From Patescibacteria group bacterium (GTDB lineage: Bacteria > Patescibacteriota > Minisyncoccia > Phycocordibacterales > JAGLOS01): a DNA stretch of 12,593 nt. The translations under genes were made by a program, and so were the position numbers. The stretch lies in assembly GCA_018814635.1 (NCBI GenBank), contig JAHIYV010000078.1:1-12593 (forward strand). The letters are read 5' to 3'. Every line of letters begins with the position of its first letter. The first letter of the stretch is position 1. Below are positions 6,905 to 12,593 of the stretch, one piece after another. A model generated the notes under the pieces. The model ran no database searches, had not been told where the DNA came from, and was given only the letters and a program-made list of their open reading frames with translations.

Positions 6905-8893
6905 TTATCTATTAACAGGGTTACAATCATGACACAACCCTAAGTTTTCTAATTTATCCAAATACCTTACTATTGTTATCACAAATTCCGCATGACTCCA
7001 AGTCAGCGGTGTTGCTGACAAAGGTTTACCATTATATGGATCAAACTGTTCTGCCAAAATTCCAGATTCCAACGCCCTGTCAACTGTCCAGTCAATTAAT
7101 TCTTGCGCTTCTTGAAGGTCAATTTCTGTTTTTGCTTTTGCAATATAATATTGCGCCATCCAAAGAGTCGTAATCACCCACGGATTACCTGGTACATTTT
7201 GGTCTTTCTTTTGGCGAAAATACACATCGCCTTCGTATCTTCCAAATCCACTTATGGATGTTTTGCAACACAGTCTTTCTTTTACAACATTTGCAAACCG
7301 CGCCAATCTCTCGTCATTAATATCAAAGACACTGAAAGCAAACAGACCATAAAAACCACCTATATCCAATGTCTTATCATATATAATTTCACCATTTTTT
7401 ACATTTAACATTTTGTAAAAATATCCTGCTTCTTTGTCAAACAAATACTTACTCAGTTTTTCCCTTATTTCATCCGCTGTTTCACGAAATCGTTTTTCGC
7501 TTCTTTTTTTACCCAGAACACGCGCAAAATTACTTGCAGCAACAAGCCCAGCTATAACAAGAGCTGTTGTGTGTGTAGAGATACCATGTTTTTCTTCCCA
7601 TAAATCATAACTTGGTTTTGGAAGTCTTGTTGTTCTGTCACGATAAATCAATAAAAATTCTGATGCTTTTTTTATAAAAGAATTATAAATAGATTCAATA
7701 AACTCAATATCTTTTGATATTTCATAGTGATTCCATAAAGCATAAATTACAATTGCAGTTGCATCTTCTTGAATCGGAAAAGCAATTTCTCCCTTCTGAA
7801 TCCAGGGATGCCACGAACTACCAAGTGATCCATCTGGACAATATTTATGTAATAAATATCCATCATTAGTAAGAGTTGTATCACAAAATTGAAAATATCG
7901 TCTTGCAATATTTGTATTGCCAGTTAAATCAAGCGCGAGTGCGGAAACAGCTGCATCTCTAGGCCAACTATATCCATAAGAGTCTTTCCCAAATTGCAAC
8001 ATATCAGAATCTCCAGACGCCAAAATAGCCCCGTGGTTATCTGAGTGCACGCGAATCACAAACAAAGATTTCTTAAAAAGAGCAACCGTCGCGCTGTTCA
8101 GTAGATGAAAATTGTGATTATAGCGATTGACCCACGTGCTCCAAAAATCTCGCGTAGTATTGAGTAAATATGCTGGCGTTTTTGTCAAAACATAATTATC
8201 TAACTCCTCTGCTTCTTGTATGGATTTTGCAATAGTCATCCAATAATGTGTCGTTTTTGTTTCGTGGGAATCAAGTGTCATATAAAAACCCAGAACAGAA
8301 TCAATAGGCCCATGTTCAATTGGGTTTTTAGGGAGTTCGCCTTGTTCGGCTGTTTTATATGAACCTTCTTTGCCATCAATATTAAAAATACCTGTAGTGT
8401 AATCACTAAAACTTTTTTCATCTAGTTGCCCATTCACCAAAAAAACCCTTTTTTTACTGTAATGTATAACAGTGTGTCGTATTGGATCAAAATACGCTGT
8501 ATCTCCACGTCGCGACTCATAAATTTCAAATTCATGCGCAAAATAAAGTTTAATTTCTCGACGTCGGTTTGCTAAATTTTTTACACTAACTTCTCTGATG
8601 AAGATATTTTTTTCATTATAAACCGTATCAGAAAAATGTAATTCAATCTCAAGTTCGTTGTTTTTTGCAGACACATCACTTATTGGAGCATTTTCTTCAG
8701 ATTGTATTTTAATATCCCAACCATCATCAAGCCAACGCATTTTGTCTTCTACCCAAACACCCACACGATGTTTATATTGTCCGCCAATATGATTTTCAAG
8801 CCCAACGAAAGGAAAGTACAAGTCGCGCGCCTGCGCGCGCTCGTCCATACAAACAAGAATATTTCCATTACCCAAAACAAGTGATCGTGACAT
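6905..8893 (-). CDS. GH15 glucoamylase-like glycoside hydrolase, cytosolic
   Basis: A 662-residue family GH15 enzyme that cleaves terminal glucose from alpha-glucans or related oligosaccharides (glucoamylase, glucodextranase or trehalase-type specificity). The N-terminal beta-sandwich (about 1-250) opens with LGNGNILVCMDERAQARDLY, as in bacterial and archaeal GH15 proteins. The (alpha/alpha)6 barrel (about 265-650) shows YSWPRDAA (308-315), the general acid in YDLWEEKHG (429-437; Glu 433, by analogy with fungal YDLWEE) and the general base in LAEQFDPYNG (613-622; Glu 615), followed by LSATPLTWSHAEF (625-637). There is no signal peptide, so it should act on internal glycogen-like or imported oligosaccharides. 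It ends 93 bp before the ROK kinase gene, a sensible two-step pathway. The start is supported by a -10 box 7 nt upstream and by alignment of the N-terminus with the family. Confidence 0.92.
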   Translation of the reverse strand: MSRSLVLGNGNILVCMDERAQARDLYFPFVGLENHIGGQYKHRVGVWVEDKMRWLDDGWDIKIQSEENAPISDVSAKNNELEIELHFSDTVYNEKNIFIREVSVKNLANRRREIKLYFAHEFEIYESRRGDTAYFDPIRHTVIHYSKKRVFLVNGQLDEKSFSDYTTGIFNIDGKEGSYKTAEQGELPKNPIEHGPIDSVLGFYMTLDSHETKTTHYWMTIAKSIQEAEELDNYVLTKTPAYLLNTTRDFWSTWVNRYNHNFHLLNSATVALFKKSLFVIRVHSDNHGAILASGDSDMLQFGKDSYGYSWPRDAAVSALALDLTGNTNIARRYFQFCDTTLTNDGYLLHKYCPDGSLGSSWHPWIQKGEIAFPIQEDATAIVIYALWNHYEISKDIEFIESIYNSFIKKASEFLLIYRDRTTRLPKPSYDLWEEKHGISTHTTALVIAGLVAASNFARVLGKKRSEKRFRETADEIREKLSKYLFDKEAGYFYKMLNVKNGEIIYDKTLDIGGFYGLFAFSVFDINDERLARFANVVKERLCCKTSISGFGRYEGDVYFRQKKDQNVPGNPWVITTLWMAQYYIAKAKTEIDLQEAQELIDWTVDRALESGILAEQFDPYNGKPLSATPLTWSHAEFVITIVRYLDKLENLGLCHDCNPVNR

Positions 8894-8900
8894 AATGTTA

Positions 8901-8906
8901 AGTATA
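8901..8906 (-). promoter_or_regulatory. Putative -10 box of the GH15 gene
   Basis: The minus strand reads TATACT, then TAACATT, then the ATG at 8893. Transcription starting about 7 nt after the box would begin at or next to the ATG, giving a leaderless mRNA. The best -35-like sequence, TTGCAA (8926-8931), is 19 bp away, longer than ideal. Confidence 0.5.
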
Positions 8907-9011
8907 ACATAAAACTAAAACTTTCTTGCAAATAAAATTACAGCAATCGTTTTGTTATTGTCTATAAAAAAGGAGTTGCTGGGAGATAATGAGTAGTTAC
9001 CTGCATTTGAC

Positions 9012-9039
9012 TTGACATTATATGTAAATATAGTATCAT
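9012..9039 (+). promoter_or_regulatory. Promoter of the cold-shock gene
   Basis: TTGACA (9012-9017, perfect -35 consensus), a 16-bp spacer, then TATCAT (9034-9039, 5 of 6). Predicted start is near 9046, giving a leader of about 97 nt before the ATG at 9143. A long leader is typical of cspA-type genes, where it folds differently with temperature. This is the best-looking promoter in the window. Confidence 0.7.
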
Positions 9040-9142
9040 ATCTTTAGCCAAATCGGGTTGTGAAAGAAATATAGTCGAGTTTTATTTTGCAGTACTTTGT
9101 ATTTGGAGATTTATTTAAAACAAAATTATTTTTCTTAAACAC

Positions 9143-9343
9143 ATGAATAAAGGAACAATTGCTCGGCTTACAGATCGAGGATTTGGATTTATTGCACGCG
9201 ATGGAGAAGATAAAGATCTTTTCTTTCACTCTAACGAATTGCAAAATGTTCAATTTGATGATCTTCGCGAAGGCGATAGTGTAACATTTGAAATCGCAGA
9301 AGGTCCAAAAGGACTTAATGCAACAGGTATCAACCGAGCCTAA
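9143..9343 (+). CDS. Cold-shock domain protein (CspA family)
   Basis: A 66-residue single OB-fold cold-shock protein, the standard size for the family, binding single-stranded RNA and DNA as an RNA chaperone. RNP1 is RGFGFIARD (12-20) and RNP2 LFFHSNEL (26-33, normally VFVHFSAI), followed by LREGDSVTFEIAEGPKGLNATGI (41-63), the typical C-terminal strands. The N-terminal MNKGTIARL matches the usual MxxGTVKWF, although the aromatic Trp-Phe there is replaced by Arg-Leu, so one stacking surface is lost. It is monocistronic: own promoter at 9012-9039 and a strong terminator 5 bp after the stop. No Shine-Dalgarno directly precedes the ATG (CTTAAACACATG). Confidence 0.95.
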   Translation: MNKGTIARLTDRGFGFIARDGEDKDLFFHSNELQNVQFDDLREGDSVTFEIAEGPKGLNATGINRA

Positions 9344-9348
9344 AACTT

Positions 9349-9386
9349 AAACAAAAACACCCTCCAGTTGGAGGGTGTTTTTGTTT
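9349..9386 (+). terminator. Intrinsic terminator of the cold-shock gene
   Basis: The arms at 9349-9366 and 9369-9386 are perfectly complementary over 18 bp. The G/C core CACCCTCCA/TGGAGGGTG is followed by TTTTTGTTT, with a tight AGTT loop. It lies 5 bp after the stop codon. The A-run on the left arm means it could also act on minus-strand transcripts. Confidence 0.93.
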
Positions 9387-9476
9387 ACATAAATTCTAGG
9401 TTTTGTTACTAAGGGCTCATACGTAAATAACTTCAGCAATTTCATCTTAACTTCTTGTCATCTCATGCGAAGTTTT

Positions 9477-9576
9477 TTGTCATCCCGTGCTCTAGGTCCA
9501 GAAATCGTGGCTATACCCCTGGATTCCGTTTTTCAATGGAATGACAAAGTGGAGGAGATAGCACGGAATGACAAAG
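9477..9576. repeat. REP/MITE-like palindromic element
   Basis: TTGTCATCCCGTGCT (9477-9491) and AGCACGGAATGACAA (9560-9574) are inverted repeats with one mismatch in 15. Between them GGTCCAG (9496-9502) and CTGGATTCC (9519-9527) form an inner, partly paired stem. GGAATGACAAAG occurs twice in direct orientation (9538-9549 and 9565-9576), so the left arm can pair with either copy. The GTCATCCCG...CTGGATTCC...GGAATGAC style resembles dispersed palindromic repeats of many bacterial genomes; copies elsewhere cannot be tested here. Confidence 0.65.
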
Positions 9577-9601
9577 AAAAAACAAATTAGTTTTTAGAAA
9601 G

Positions 9602-9630
9602 TTGATATTACTGGTAAAATTGATTAGTAT
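9602..9630 (+). promoter_or_regulatory. Possible promoter of the small ORF
   Basis: TTGATA (9602-9607), a 17-bp spacer and TAGTAT (9625-9630). Predicted start is about 9637, roughly 11 nt before the ATG at 9648. The match is moderate in a very AT-rich stretch. Confidence 0.4.
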
Positions 9631-9647
9631 TTGTTGTGAAGTATTAT

Positions 9648-9809
9648 ATGAAAAAACAAAACGAAATAAAAACAGGGTTGAAAACAATTTTCAGTTATTT
9701 ACTTGAATATCGCAGAGATATTATTATTTTATCTATTCTTGGCGTAATTTCAGCAATTCCAAACGGTATCTATCGCCATCTTTATGAATTGCAAATTGGA
9801 TTAAAATAA
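9648..9809 (+). pseudogene. 53-codon ORF, probable N-terminal remnant of an ABC transporter
   Basis: The ORF encodes a 53-residue peptide. Residues 11-40 (LKTIFSYLLEYRRDIIILSI, then LGVISAIPNG) look like the first cytoplasmic helix and first membrane helix of an MsbA-type ABC exporter, where the usual continuation is a short loop and second helix. From about residue 41 (IYRHLYELQIGLK) the resemblance stops, and a TAA follows; no nucleotide-binding domain is present. Neither of the other plus-strand frames continues the family at this point. It may be a stump left by deletion, or a genuine small one-helix membrane protein that arose from one. Length and hydrophobicity (one helix, about 25-38) are seen directly; the ABC origin is my inference from pattern memory. 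Confidence 0.45.
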
Positions 9810-9827
9810 AAATAAAATTATTTTATA

Positions 9828-9867
9828 TTAACTACGTATTTAAATACGTATTTAAATACGTAGTTAA
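9828..9867. repeat. Perfect 40-bp AT-rich palindrome upstream of priA
   Basis: The 40 bases from TTAACTACGT (9828) to ACGTAGTTAA (9867) equal their own reverse complement with no mismatch and no spacer. Internally they contain the 12-bp unit TACGTATTTAAA about two and a half times, so the element is both a tandem repeat and a palindrome. It ends 17 bp before the priA ATG and covers the place of its -35 region, so it is a candidate operator; cruciform or RNA hairpin formation is also possible. Confidence 0.9.
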
Positions 9868-9872
9868 ATATG

Positions 9873-9878
9873 TATATC
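9873..9878 (+). promoter_or_regulatory. Possible -10 box of priA
   Basis: TATATC ends 6 nt before the priA ATG, so initiation 7 nt downstream would fall on the A of ATG. The -35 would lie inside the 40-bp palindrome (for example TTTAAA, 9851-9856, spacer 16). It is a weak match in an AT-rich context. Confidence 0.35.
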
Positions 9879-9884
9879 TAAATT

Positions 9885-11792
9885 ATGAAAATTATCACAG
9901 TAACCCCATTATCGCGTAGTGTATTTAAAGAAGAACTTACTTACTTTACTTCTTCGCGGATTATGGTTGGTTCTTTAATATATGTTCCTGTTCGCGCTAA
10001 AACAATACCTTCTATTGTAACGCGTGTTCAGGATGCAAGCGATTTAAAAACACAAATTAAAAATGCGCCGTTTAGTATAAAAAAAATAGAGAATCTAAAA
10101 ACGCGCAATGTCTTTACTCCACAACTTATAGAGAGCGCGAGTATTGCCGCAGACTATTTTGCGACTACCACTGGAAATATCATCCAAGCACTTGTACCAA
10201 AAATTATTTTGGACGCGTATAATGAAGAAAAAATTAAAAATATTCCCGCTTCACTAAAAACAATCCCCGAGCAACGAAAACTAAAAAACGAACACTATGT
10301 TTTTCAATCAAACAGCGACGAGAGAATGGTGGTTTATAAAAGTTTTATTCGTGAATCATTTGCGCGAAAACAATCAGTTTTTTTCTGCCTTCCTTCTGCT
10401 CAAAGAATAGGGCCTTCGTTACGCGCATTAGAAAAAGGAATTGGTGCTTACACTTATATACTACATGGAAAAATGTCCCAAAAGGAAATACTTGGACAGT
10501 GGAACAAAATTATCACCAATAAACATCCTGTGCTTATTATCGCCACTGGAGGATTTTTAGCGATTCCCCGTTATGATCTTGCAACAATTATAGTTGATTA
10601 TGAAAATTCAAGCAGTTATAAAACCATAGCGCGTCCATTTTTAGACTATCGAGTGTTTGCGGAAATTTATGCCAAAACAGCAGGCCTTAAATTGATTTGT
10701 GGTGATGTATTTCTGCGGGTTGAAACATTATACCGCGAACAACAAAAAGAAATGATTCCTTTTACTTCATTAAAATTTCGCGCGCTTAGTACAGCAAAAC
10801 AACAAATTGTTGATATGAAAGTTAAATCAGAAGCTTCAAAAAAAACTTTTATTATTTTAAGCAATGAATTAAAAAAACTTATTAGCGAAACTCAACAACA
10901 AAACGAACAACTTTTTATTTTAGTATCGCGCAAAGGACAAAACCCCCTTACGGTTTGTGGGGATTGTGGAACAATTATAAAATGTGATTATTGTAGTGCT
11001 CCAACCATACTACATAAAAAAAATAAACAAAATATTTTTATTTGTCACAAATGTGGTCAAACCAAAAACGCAGAGCGGCTCTGTGAAATATGTAAAAGCT
11101 GGCGTCTTGTACCACTTGGTATAGGCATACAACTTGCTGAGCAAGAAATAAAAAAAATATTTCCAAAAATTAAATTATTCAGACTAGATAGCGATGAAGC
11201 CACCACCCACAAAAAGGCATTGTCAATAATGAAATCATTTGTATCAGCCCCAGGAAGTATTTTATTGGGCACAGAAATGGCCTTGTCTTATTTAAAAAAA
11301 GATATAGAAAATATAGCTGTTCTGTCTTTAGATTCATTGTTTGCATTGCCCGATTTTAGAGCTCAAGAACGAATTTTTAATTTATTACTTCGTCTTTCTT
11401 CAATAGCGACAAAAAATTTTATTATTCAAACACGCAACCACGATGAAAAAGTTTTCAAGTATATATCAGAAGGAAACTTAATAGACTTTTATAGATATGA
11501 AATAAAAAACAGGCAAAAGTTAGGGTATCCACCCTTCAAAAAATTTATAAAAATTACTCGCGAGGGTTCAAAAGAAAAAGTAATTCAGGATATGAAAAAA
11601 TTAAGCGCCATACTCACAGACTATGAGGCCTTTTCTTTCCCCGCATTTACACAAACTATAAAAAATAAATATCGTATACATATGCTTATCAAATTAGACG
11701 CAACAACAAAATTAGATGTAAAATTATTAGGAATATTAAAAGCGCTTCCTCCTACATATATTGTACAGGTTGATCCTGAAAATTTACTTTAG
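9885..11792 (+). CDS. priA: PriA-like primosomal protein N' with degenerate helicase motifs
   Basis: A 635-residue homologue of PriA, the replication-restart helicase. The N-terminal 3'-DNA-binding domain is at about 1-105 (VGSLIYVPVRAKTIPSIVTRV, 28-48). The zinc domain is complete: CGDC, CDYC, CHKC and CEIC at 358-361, 367-370, 387-390 and 400-403. The C-terminal domain shows FYRYEIKNRQKLGYPPFKKF (535-554). The ATPase motifs are not conserved. The expected GVTGSGKT reads QSNSDERM (141-148), VDEEH reads VDYEN (237-241), GTRSALF reads ATGGFLA (220-226), and the QVAGRAGR arginine-finger segment reads LRLSSIAT (502-509). LLGTEMAL (460-467) and LPDFRAQERIF (488-498) persist. I infer a DNA-binding, non-hydrolysing scaffold. 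It is followed 48 bp later by def, matching the common priA-def order. Confidence 0.88.
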   Translation: MKIITVTPLSRSVFKEELTYFTSSRIMVGSLIYVPVRAKTIPSIVTRVQDASDLKTQIKNAPFSIKKIENLKTRNVFTPQLIESASIAADYFATTTGNIIQALVPKIILDAYNEEKIKNIPASLKTIPEQRKLKNEHYVFQSNSDERMVVYKSFIRESFARKQSVFFCLPSAQRIGPSLRALEKGIGAYTYILHGKMSQKEILGQWNKIITNKHPVLIIATGGFLAIPRYDLATIIVDYENSSSYKTIARPFLDYRVFAEIYAKTAGLKLICGDVFLRVETLYREQQKEMIPFTSLKFRALSTAKQQIVDMKVKSEASKKTFIILSNELKKLISETQQQNEQLFILVSRKGQNPLTVCGDCGTIIKCDYCSAPTILHKKNKQNIFICHKCGQTKNAERLCEICKSWRLVPLGIGIQLAEQEIKKIFPKIKLFRLDSDEATTHKKALSIMKSFVSAPGSILLGTEMALSYLKKDIENIAVLSLDSLFALPDFRAQERIFNLLLRLSSIATKNFIIQTRNHDEKVFKYISEGNLIDFYRYEIKNRQKLGYPPFKKFIKITREGSKEKVIQDMKKLSAILTDYEAFSFPAFTQTIKNKYRIHMLIKLDATTKLDVKLLGILKALPPTYIVQVDPENLL

Positions 11793-11806
11793 GTTTACTT
11801 TAGGTT

Positions 11807-11834
11807 TTTACAAACTGTAATTTTCTGATATAAA
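11807..11834 (+). promoter_or_regulatory. Promoter directly in front of def
   Basis: TTTACA (11807-11812), a 16-bp spacer and TATAAA (11829-11834). The predicted start, 7 nt on, is the A of the def ATG at 11841, so the mRNA would be leaderless. The GAGGT at 11836-11840 touches the ATG and has no spacing, so it cannot work as a normal Shine-Dalgarno. Confidence 0.55.
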
Positions 11835-11840
11835 AGAGGT

Positions 11841-12416
11841 ATGATTGCAATTATTCAAAAAGGAGATAATGTTTTGCGCGCTGTTTCAAAAAATGTCGCA
11901 CCTTGTGAAATACTATCGCCCAAAATCCAAAAAGTTGTTAAAGATTTACAACAAGCTCTTGATGAAAATTTAGATGGTTTAGCAATTGCAGGTCCACAAA
12001 TAGGTGTACCTTTGCGGATTTTTGTAATATCAAAACGAATATTCTCTCTTGATGATTTTGGACACCCACTTTCAAAACATATTAAAAATACTGAAAAAAT
12101 ACACAAGGATATTATTTTTATAAATCCAGAAATAATTAACCAATCAAAAAAAACTCAGGTTCTTCTTGAGGGGTGTTTGAGTGTAAGAAGTTTATATGGC
12201 AATGTAGAGCGTTCAGAAAAAGCCACCGTAAAAGCGTATGATATAGAAGGATCTGTTTTTACGCGTGGAGCAAGTAAACTTATGGCGCAAATTTTTCAGC
12301 ACGAAATTGACCACTTAGAGGGTATTTTATTTTGTGATAAAGCAACAGATTTACAAAGAATGGATATTTCACCACGCGCAGTAAAAAAACTTGGAGGTTG
12401 TTCTCTTGGCGGTTGA
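11841..12416 (+). CDS. def: Peptide deformylase
   Basis: A 191-residue deformylase that removes the formyl group from nascent N-terminal methionine. The three signature motifs are present: motif 1 GLAIAGPQIG (46-55, with Gln 53; the usual GxGLAAPQ has two small-residue changes), motif 2 EGCLSV (110-115, metal ligand Cys 112) and motif 3 QHEIDHLEG (153-161, metal ligands His 154 and His 158 with catalytic Glu 155). An extra segment of about 20 residues (69-90) lies between the second and third strands, making it longer than a typical 165-170-residue enzyme. It ends in TGA. It follows priA by 48 bp; fmt, which often comes next, is absent here because a transposase gene begins 25 bp later. Confidence 0.95.
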   Translation: MIAIIQKGDNVLRAVSKNVAPCEILSPKIQKVVKDLQQALDENLDGLAIAGPQIGVPLRIFVISKRIFSLDDFGHPLSKHIKNTEKIHKDIIFINPEIINQSKKTQVLLEGCLSVRSLYGNVERSEKATVKAYDIEGSVFTRGASKLMAQIFQHEIDHLEGILFCDKATDLQRMDISPRAVKKLGGCSLGG

Positions 12417-12434
12417 ACACCCAAGTGCTATAAT
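12406..12434 (+). promoter_or_regulatory. Promoter of the transposase gene
   Basis: TTGGCG (12406-12411), a 17-bp spacer and a perfect TATAAT (12429-12434). The ATG at 12442 lies 7 nt after the box, so a leaderless transcript is predicted. The -35 lies inside the end of def. Confidence 0.55.
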
Positions 12435-12441
12435 ATTTGGT

Positions 12442-12593
12442 ATGGGAACAAGAAAAATACCATTTGCAAACGACGAATACTATCACATATACAATCGTGG
12501 AGTAGATAAAAGAAATATCTTTAAAGACATCAATGATCTTAATAGATTTTTTCAAAGCATGAAGGAATTTAACAGAGTTGAACCAATTGGAAG
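12442..12593 (+). CDS. REP-associated tyrosine transposase (Y1/IS200-like), 5' part
   Basis: The first 50 codons of a gene that continues past the right edge. The peptide contains EYYHIYNRGVDKRNIF (12-27), the conserved N-terminal strand of RAYT-type Y1 (HUH) transposases, followed by DINDLNRFFQSMKEFNRVEPIG (29-50), the usual helix. The HUH motif and catalytic tyrosine lie outside the window, so activity cannot be judged. Family members nick single-stranded DNA at palindromic REP sequences and are often single-copy, non-mobile genes. The ATG is chosen because of the TATAAT 7 nt upstream and the correct distance to the motif. Confidence 0.85.
   Translation, partial: MGTRKIPFANDEYYHIYNRGVDKRNIFKDINDLNRFFQSMKEFNRVEPIG

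Larger units (their letters stand above)
9388..9647. other. Intergenic region with palindromic repeat sequence
   Basis: About 260 bp between the cold-shock terminator and the next ORF, with no coding signal. Its middle (about 9455-9576) is a patchwork of TTGTCATC, TCATCCCG and GGAATGACAAAG copies in both orientations, described as a separate repeat. The right end carries a possible promoter. Confidence 0.6.

Noticed and set aside
8749..8931. Minus-strand 60-codon ORF in another frame over the GH15 start
   Set aside because: It overlaps the well-supported GH15 N-terminus and its peptide shows no family character; a shadow frame.
8977..9015. Eight-codon ORF (MSSYLHLT) with a GGGAGA before its ATG
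   Set aside because: It overlaps the -35 of the cold-shock promoter and lies upstream of its predicted transcription start; there is no other support.

Overview
The window looks like chromosomal sequence from an AT-rich, gene-dense bacterium. Candidatus Patescibacteria (CPR, perhaps a parcubacterial lineage) is my best guess. This is inference from style: compact and divergent housekeeping proteins, an aspartyl-tRNA synthetase with no room for the usual GAD insert, almost no Shine-Dalgarno sequences, and a REP-associated (Y1) transposase with the YYHIYNRGVDKRNIF-type N-terminus. TGA ends the def gene, so the standard bacterial code (table 11) fits and the TGA=Gly code does not.

Layout. Positions 1-402 are a comparatively GC-rich, non-coding stretch full of inverted repeats. 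From 403 to 8893 every gene is on the minus strand. Read in the direction of transcription these are a GH15 glucoamylase-like hydrolase, a ROK-family sugar kinase, a 366-bp spacer, then trpS - aspS - gpsA - scpA - capA. The spacings in that last run are 11 bp, 136 bp (with a large hairpin), a 20-bp overlap and 12 bp. The two groups suggest a sugar-scavenging pair (polymer to glucose to glucose phosphate) and a housekeeping cluster (two tRNA synthetases, glycerol-3-phosphate formation, condensin kleisin, and a CapA-like membrane-anchored phosphoesterase).

At about 9000 the coding strand switches. The plus-strand half holds a cold-shock protein gene with a good promoter, a leader of about 100 nt and a strong terminator; then about 260 bp with repeated palindromic sequence; a 53-codon ORF that looks like the stump of an ABC transporter gene; a perfect 40-bp AT-rich palindrome; a PriA-like gene; peptide deformylase; and the 5' end of a RAYT-type transposase that runs out of the window.

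The most notable points are these. (1) The PriA homologue keeps all eight zinc-binding cysteines but has lost the Walker A, DEEH and QVAGRAGR motifs, so it is probably not an ATPase or helicase. (2) A perfect 40-bp palindrome sits where the -35 region of priA should be. (3) Several genes (GH15, priA, def, transposase) have a -10-like box 6-7 nt before the ATG, which predicts leaderless mRNAs. (4) There are several unrelated hairpin or repeat elements. I found no CRISPR array, rRNA, tRNA or phage module.
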